From positions 371,420 to 435,419 of the forward strand of contig CAJHNH020000797.1 in NCBI GenBank assembly GCA_905116865.2: a stretch of 64,000 nt of DNA, given 5' to 3'. Each line of letters starts with the position of its first letter. The stretch's first letter is position 1. This stretch comes from Candidula unifasciata. Lineage: Eukaryota > Mollusca > Gastropoda > Stylommatophora > Geomitridae. Position numbers and translations under genes: made by a program. A model generated the notes under the pieces. That model was not told the DNA's origin. It searched no databases and worked only from the letters and a program-made list of their open reading frames with translations. Positions 60,301 to 64,000 of the stretch are shown here, piece after piece.

Positions 60301-60650
60301 TCAAGAGCGGGGAATGGATAGTGAGAAGCAATAACGAAATTCATAATCTGTTTAAATCACCATTGATCACTGGCATCATGAGAGCTAATAGACTAAAATG
60401 GTTAGGGCACACTGAAAGAATGTTAGATGACAGAGAGGAAAAAACTGTATACACAAGGGAGATTAATTGTCCTAGACCACAAGGCAAACCAAGAAGACGA
60501 TGGAGAGATAATATCCAGACAGACCTGCAAACACTTGGTGTCACCAAATGGAAAGAGAAGGCTAACCTGAGAGATGAATGGAGGCGGGTGATATCTACAG
60601 CAATGAACCTCAAGGGCTCAGAATGCTGAAGAAGAAGAACAACTTGCTGG
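60301..60650 (+). pseudogene. RTE-type RT C-terminus, + half
   Basis: Reads GEWIVRSNNEIHNLFKSPLI, MRANRLKWLGHTERMLDD, RPQGKPRRRWRDNIQTDLQT and LGVTKWKEKANLRDEWRR. It continues the reading order of the inverted half directly to its left. Confidence 0.8.
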
Positions 60651-62560
60651 GCCTGTCCTAGAATCATGTCTAAGAGAATTTATCGGTCAGTAACTCTTTA
60701 TTTCATATATTATTTTTTTAAAGGGAGTGGGGCGGGAGGGGGGAAGGGGGTGAGATGGGGGTTCACCCGTGGTCAAATCCTTTAATTATTTATCGGTGTG
60801 TTATCACTTTCCTATTTATCTGAAGAAAATGTGGGAGTTGTCAACGACGTTTTGAGCTGATTCCTTATCATATCATGGCCAGGACTTTCTTTCATCAGAT
60901 CATGCCTGAAGGTCAGAAAGGAGAATTTTTTTTATCTTTTCCCGCTTGAATCAGCTTTAAAAAAGTAAACCATGGCCTCAGAAATGAATATGAAACAAAC
61001 TGTTCATTTTAAAAGTCTCAGATGTTTCTTTCAAGATTTGAAAACAAATGAAGTGCCGACATGAACGCTAGTATCGAATCATGCTAATGTTACAAACACT
61101 ACACTAGTATCGAATCGTGCTGATGTTACAACCCCTACACTAGCATCGAATCATGCTGATGTTACAACCCCTACACTAGAATGGACATATCCATGCACGT
61201 ATTAGACTTTCGCGGTGTCTCCATTCATTGACAGGCTTCTGAAAGTCATTCCGCCCTTTATTCCACACATTGTTTATCTTGACCAAATTCCTGGGCTAGA
61301 GCCACAGACGATGTTTTCTTGACCATTGACTTGACCATTATGTCTGCCTATCCCAGCCTTTCCCATGGAGGCAGGGGGGTATGTTGACATTGAATCACAT
61401 TTATCTCTGAATGAATATCTGCTCGCTGCAAAGCTTCAGTAAAACCAACAAAAATTGATGGTGCATGTCAGCGGTGTAGCCACATTAGCAAACTAGGAAA
61501 ATACCAGGGCATAGTCATTGTGGTGTTTACAATATAGCTGTGGTATTTCCATACATCCGACTTGATCATGCGTGTGTTGTCCATATTAGTCTTCCCTGCT
61601 AGTATGTGGGCTAATTCACAGCCATGTAGTTCCCCCACCCCAACCGCTAGATATATCTAGAATACAGAGCACGGCGAGAAATCCTACACTTTTTACAGCG
61701 AGACTGTCACTGCTGGACAAGTTTAGAACATCCCAAAATGTTTCAGCTCGGTAAAGGAAGTCAAAAGTTGACAAGAAGAAGAAGTTCATTCTCCCCGGCA
61801 CTCGGGTCTGTGTTTGGCATCTGAAAAAAAGCAATGACACATACCGTCTATGAACCATCCCAGGATTTGATGTCCTTCTGGAAGTATTTCAAAAACAAAT
61901 CGGTTAGAATCACGTGACAGATGCGTGAGCCAGGAGTCGTGCACGTGTAGAGCAGAAAAGAGAACTAGTTGTAGTTAATCAGAACCAGTAACAAACAAGA
62001 ATACAGTATAATACAGTCAGGAAAACAATTCATGGGGACGACAGACATAATTACTTGGAAGTGGATGTGAACTTTATATAAACATTCTTATAAATGTTTT
62101 TGACATTTCTAGCAGCTGGAAATCGGGTAGATAAGCATCAATGTCCAGTCACCATGAATCCAGAAAACATGGAGTACAGTGCACCAAGGCTCACACAAAG
62201 ATGCACGTGAGTTTGTCATGACAGCAGCATGCAGTGCCCGTGAGAAACCTGTGTAACATATGGACGTGATGACACAGTTGTGACCACCAGAATCCGCCCA
62301 GAAAGTGTTTTGAAAAACACGATGCCCCAATTACAAGTTTACGAGATCCGTCTACTCCTTCACTGACCTCTATCCAGCCAAAAGGAATGCGGTTACACTA
62401 TTTTCTCTACGTTTAACTGATACACAGCTACTTAAACTATATGTTTACCTACAAGCTTCTTTTATAAAGCTTTTTTTTTTTTTTAAATGACTCAGCCTAG
62501 CCCTCATCTGAAAATATCATCCTAATCATTAACCAAGCCGATAGCAATATACAGTCATAA
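60651..62560. other. Mostly unassigned
   Basis: A G-rich stretch at 60725-60760 and a 36-bp triplicate (61068-61185, unit CTAGTATCGAATCATGCTGA TGTTACAACCCCTACA). No gene recognised. Confidence 0.5.
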
Positions 62561-62564
62561 TTTG

Positions 62565-62634
62565 GCATCGCTCGAACTAAAGACTTTCTGACTTCGAGGC
62601 AAACGGCTCTACCACTTAGCCACGGAGACTGTTA
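62565..62634 (-). mobile_element. tRNA-derived SINE head, minus strand
   Basis: The minus strand reads CTCCGTGGCTAAGTGGTAGA (box A) and TTTAGTTCGAGCG (box B). The same CTCCGTGGC start occurs at 63240. It lacks a clean acceptor stem, so it is not a functional tRNA. Confidence 0.65.
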
Positions 62635-62990
62635 TATTACTTGATTTCTTTGAGCTCTTTTGTAAATTACTGAATGCAAGATACACTTGGGGCGGGGTGG
62701 GGAGGAGGTATGGGGGGGGGGGGGGGGGGGGAATAAATAGCAGTTAACAGTAAAATGGCGTGTCCTTAATAAAGGTTGTCTGAATTTGACCACGCATCAT
62801 CAACTGTTCTTTGGCTTTGGCTGTACAGTTTCCCAGTCGTTTTGCATCTCCTGATGCTGTCTCCCCACTTGTGACACTGTCTACCTCTTGCTCGCCTGCA
62901 TTTCACCTGTCTTTCTAGTACGGTTTTCATAAGTTTTGTGTTTTAATGTATCACCAGCATTTCACTGATCTATTGTTTTTAATTTCTTTT
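62635..62990. other. No gene; G run at 62712-62731
   Basis: An uninterrupted G tract in otherwise ordinary sequence. Confidence 0.6.
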
Positions 62991-62992
62991 AA

Positions 62993-63243
62993 CAACACTC
63001 TCTCGCTCTCTTTCTCGCTCTCTCTCTCCTTCTCTCTCTCCTTTTCTCTCTCTCTCCTTCTCTTTTTCTCTCTCTCGCTCTATCCCCCCTTCTCTCTCTC
63101 CTTCTCTCTCTCTCCTTTTCTCTCTCCTTCTCTCTCTCTCCTTCTCTCTCTCTCCTTCTCTCTCTCCTTCTCTCTCTTTTTCTCTCTCTCTCTCCCTTCT
63201 CTCTCTCCTTCTCTCTCTCTCCTTCTCTCTATCTCCTTCTCTC
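62993..63243. repeat. CT-rich (CTCTCTCC)n simple repeat
   Basis: Imperfect CTCTCTCCTT units ending exactly at the SINE head at 63240. Frames here read as Ser/Leu/Phe or Arg/Glu strings and are artefacts. Confidence 0.96.
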
Positions 63244-63425
63244 CGTGGCCAAGTGGTCAAGCCAGTTGCCTCGCTCTCTGAATGTCGTGGGTTCGTTTCA
63301 CGGAGGGGCAGTTCAGTTTTCTCTGGAGATCGCCGTTGGACCTACAGTGGTGGTGCTTTGTGGGACGCTGTCGGCAGGCAGCGAGCTGTTCTACAGAGAG
63401 AGAGACAGAGACATACAGAATAAAC
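63240..63425 (+). mobile_element. tRNA-derived SINE, family 3
   Basis: CTCCGTGGCCAAGTGGTCAA (box A) and GTGGGTTCGTTTCACGG (box B) form a tRNA-like head. The body has GGTGGTGCTTTGTGGGAC, echoing the dispersed repeat at 18600 and 59740, and ends in an AGAGAGACAG run. Confidence 0.75.
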
Positions 63426-64000
63426 CCGGTACAATGAGGTCGATCCTCTTAACTTTGCCTTCTCCCCCCTCCCCCTTTCTCTCCTATCGCAGCCTCTTTT
63501 GTGTCCAAGAAATTCAGTTTTTTTAACGCCTGGTATATTTTTTCCTGCCTCCAAGGTCAGCGTCTGTGACTTGGGGATTGTGACCACGGTTCCACAATCC
63601 CGACATAACCGCATGCGATTTAATAGCAAACCGCTTAGCCTTGGTGTGAAAAGCGTCGAACTGTTAGAAAATAAAGGCAAACGAGGGGACATAACTGACT
63701 ACAAAAACCAGACAGTCACCAACAAAATCTAGTAGGGTTTTGGTTTTCAAAGCCTTGTCAAATGTCAAGTATGAGAGTCAGGTCTGGGTCAGAAATGACT
63801 GAACTACCGTATTAACTGTAGCCGGTACCACCTGTCTTCTGTTACACCGAATGCTGGGCGGTGTTTACCAAACCAAACATCCCATATTGAGCTGATGGCT
63901 TCAGACGGAGGAGTGCATGGGGGGGGGGGGGGGGGGGGGATACTGGCCTTATCCTAGGAAGAGGAAATACAACCTGAAAACTGTATATTATGGCAGGGCA
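63426..64000. other. No recognisable gene; G run at 63920-63939
   Basis: Unassigned sequence to the window edge. Confidence 0.5.

Noticed and set aside
63240..63310. Possible functional tRNA gene
   Set aside because: Same reason: tRNA-like head of a SINE, with a second head of similar type at 62565-62634.

Overview
The window is animal nuclear DNA: genes are split into exons with canonical GT-AG introns, there is no bacterial-style gene packing, and retroelement debris and tandem repeats dominate. The mix of restriction-like-endonuclease (R2-type) elements, RNase-H-bearing non-LTR elements, RTE/Jockey-type tails, a Penelope-like fragment, a pogo/Tigger transposon and tRNA-derived SINEs best fits a lophotrochozoan, most likely a mollusc. 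That assignment is inference from repeat content only.

Two host genes are recognisable, both on the + strand. (1) The 3' part of a thymidine phosphorylase gene (TYMP): four exons at 11173-11335, 14448-14675, 19724-19864 and 23725-23858, with matching splice phases. The 5' exons, with the N-terminal substrate-binding region, were not found. (2) A complete WASH-complex subunit 3 gene (WASHC3/CCDC53): six exons between 35933 and 57987, encoding about 208 residues. The two genes have unrelated jobs: nucleoside catabolism, and actin nucleation on endosomes.

Layout: 1-1018 is a 33-bp minisatellite. 1566-8735 holds three copies of one R2-like element: a 3' fragment, a near-full + copy and a 5'-truncated - copy, with the last two convergent. 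9866-24000 is the TYMP region with many arrays and a broken Jockey-type element. 24000-35900 is intergenic retroelement and SINE debris with a degenerate repeat field. 35933-58700 is WASHC3, whose introns hold six large arrays, a Tigger remnant, RNase-H retroelement fragments, SINEs and a foldback element. 58700-64000 is Penelope/RTE debris, SINE heads and simple repeats.

The most striking pattern is that large tandem arrays sit on splice junctions. TYMP exon A acceptor, TYMP exon B donor, WASHC3 exon 2, 3 and 4 donors and the WASHC3 stop-codon end are each part of the repeat unit. TYMP exon D and WASHC3 exon 5 have arrays 8 bp and about 90 bp away. Dozens of copies of real splice-site sequence therefore lie next to the functional one. 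About 20 kb of the 64 kb (a hand estimate) is tandem repeat. Most long open frames in the window are by-products of these arrays and are not genes. No rRNA, intact tRNA, CRISPR array or prokaryotic operon was seen.
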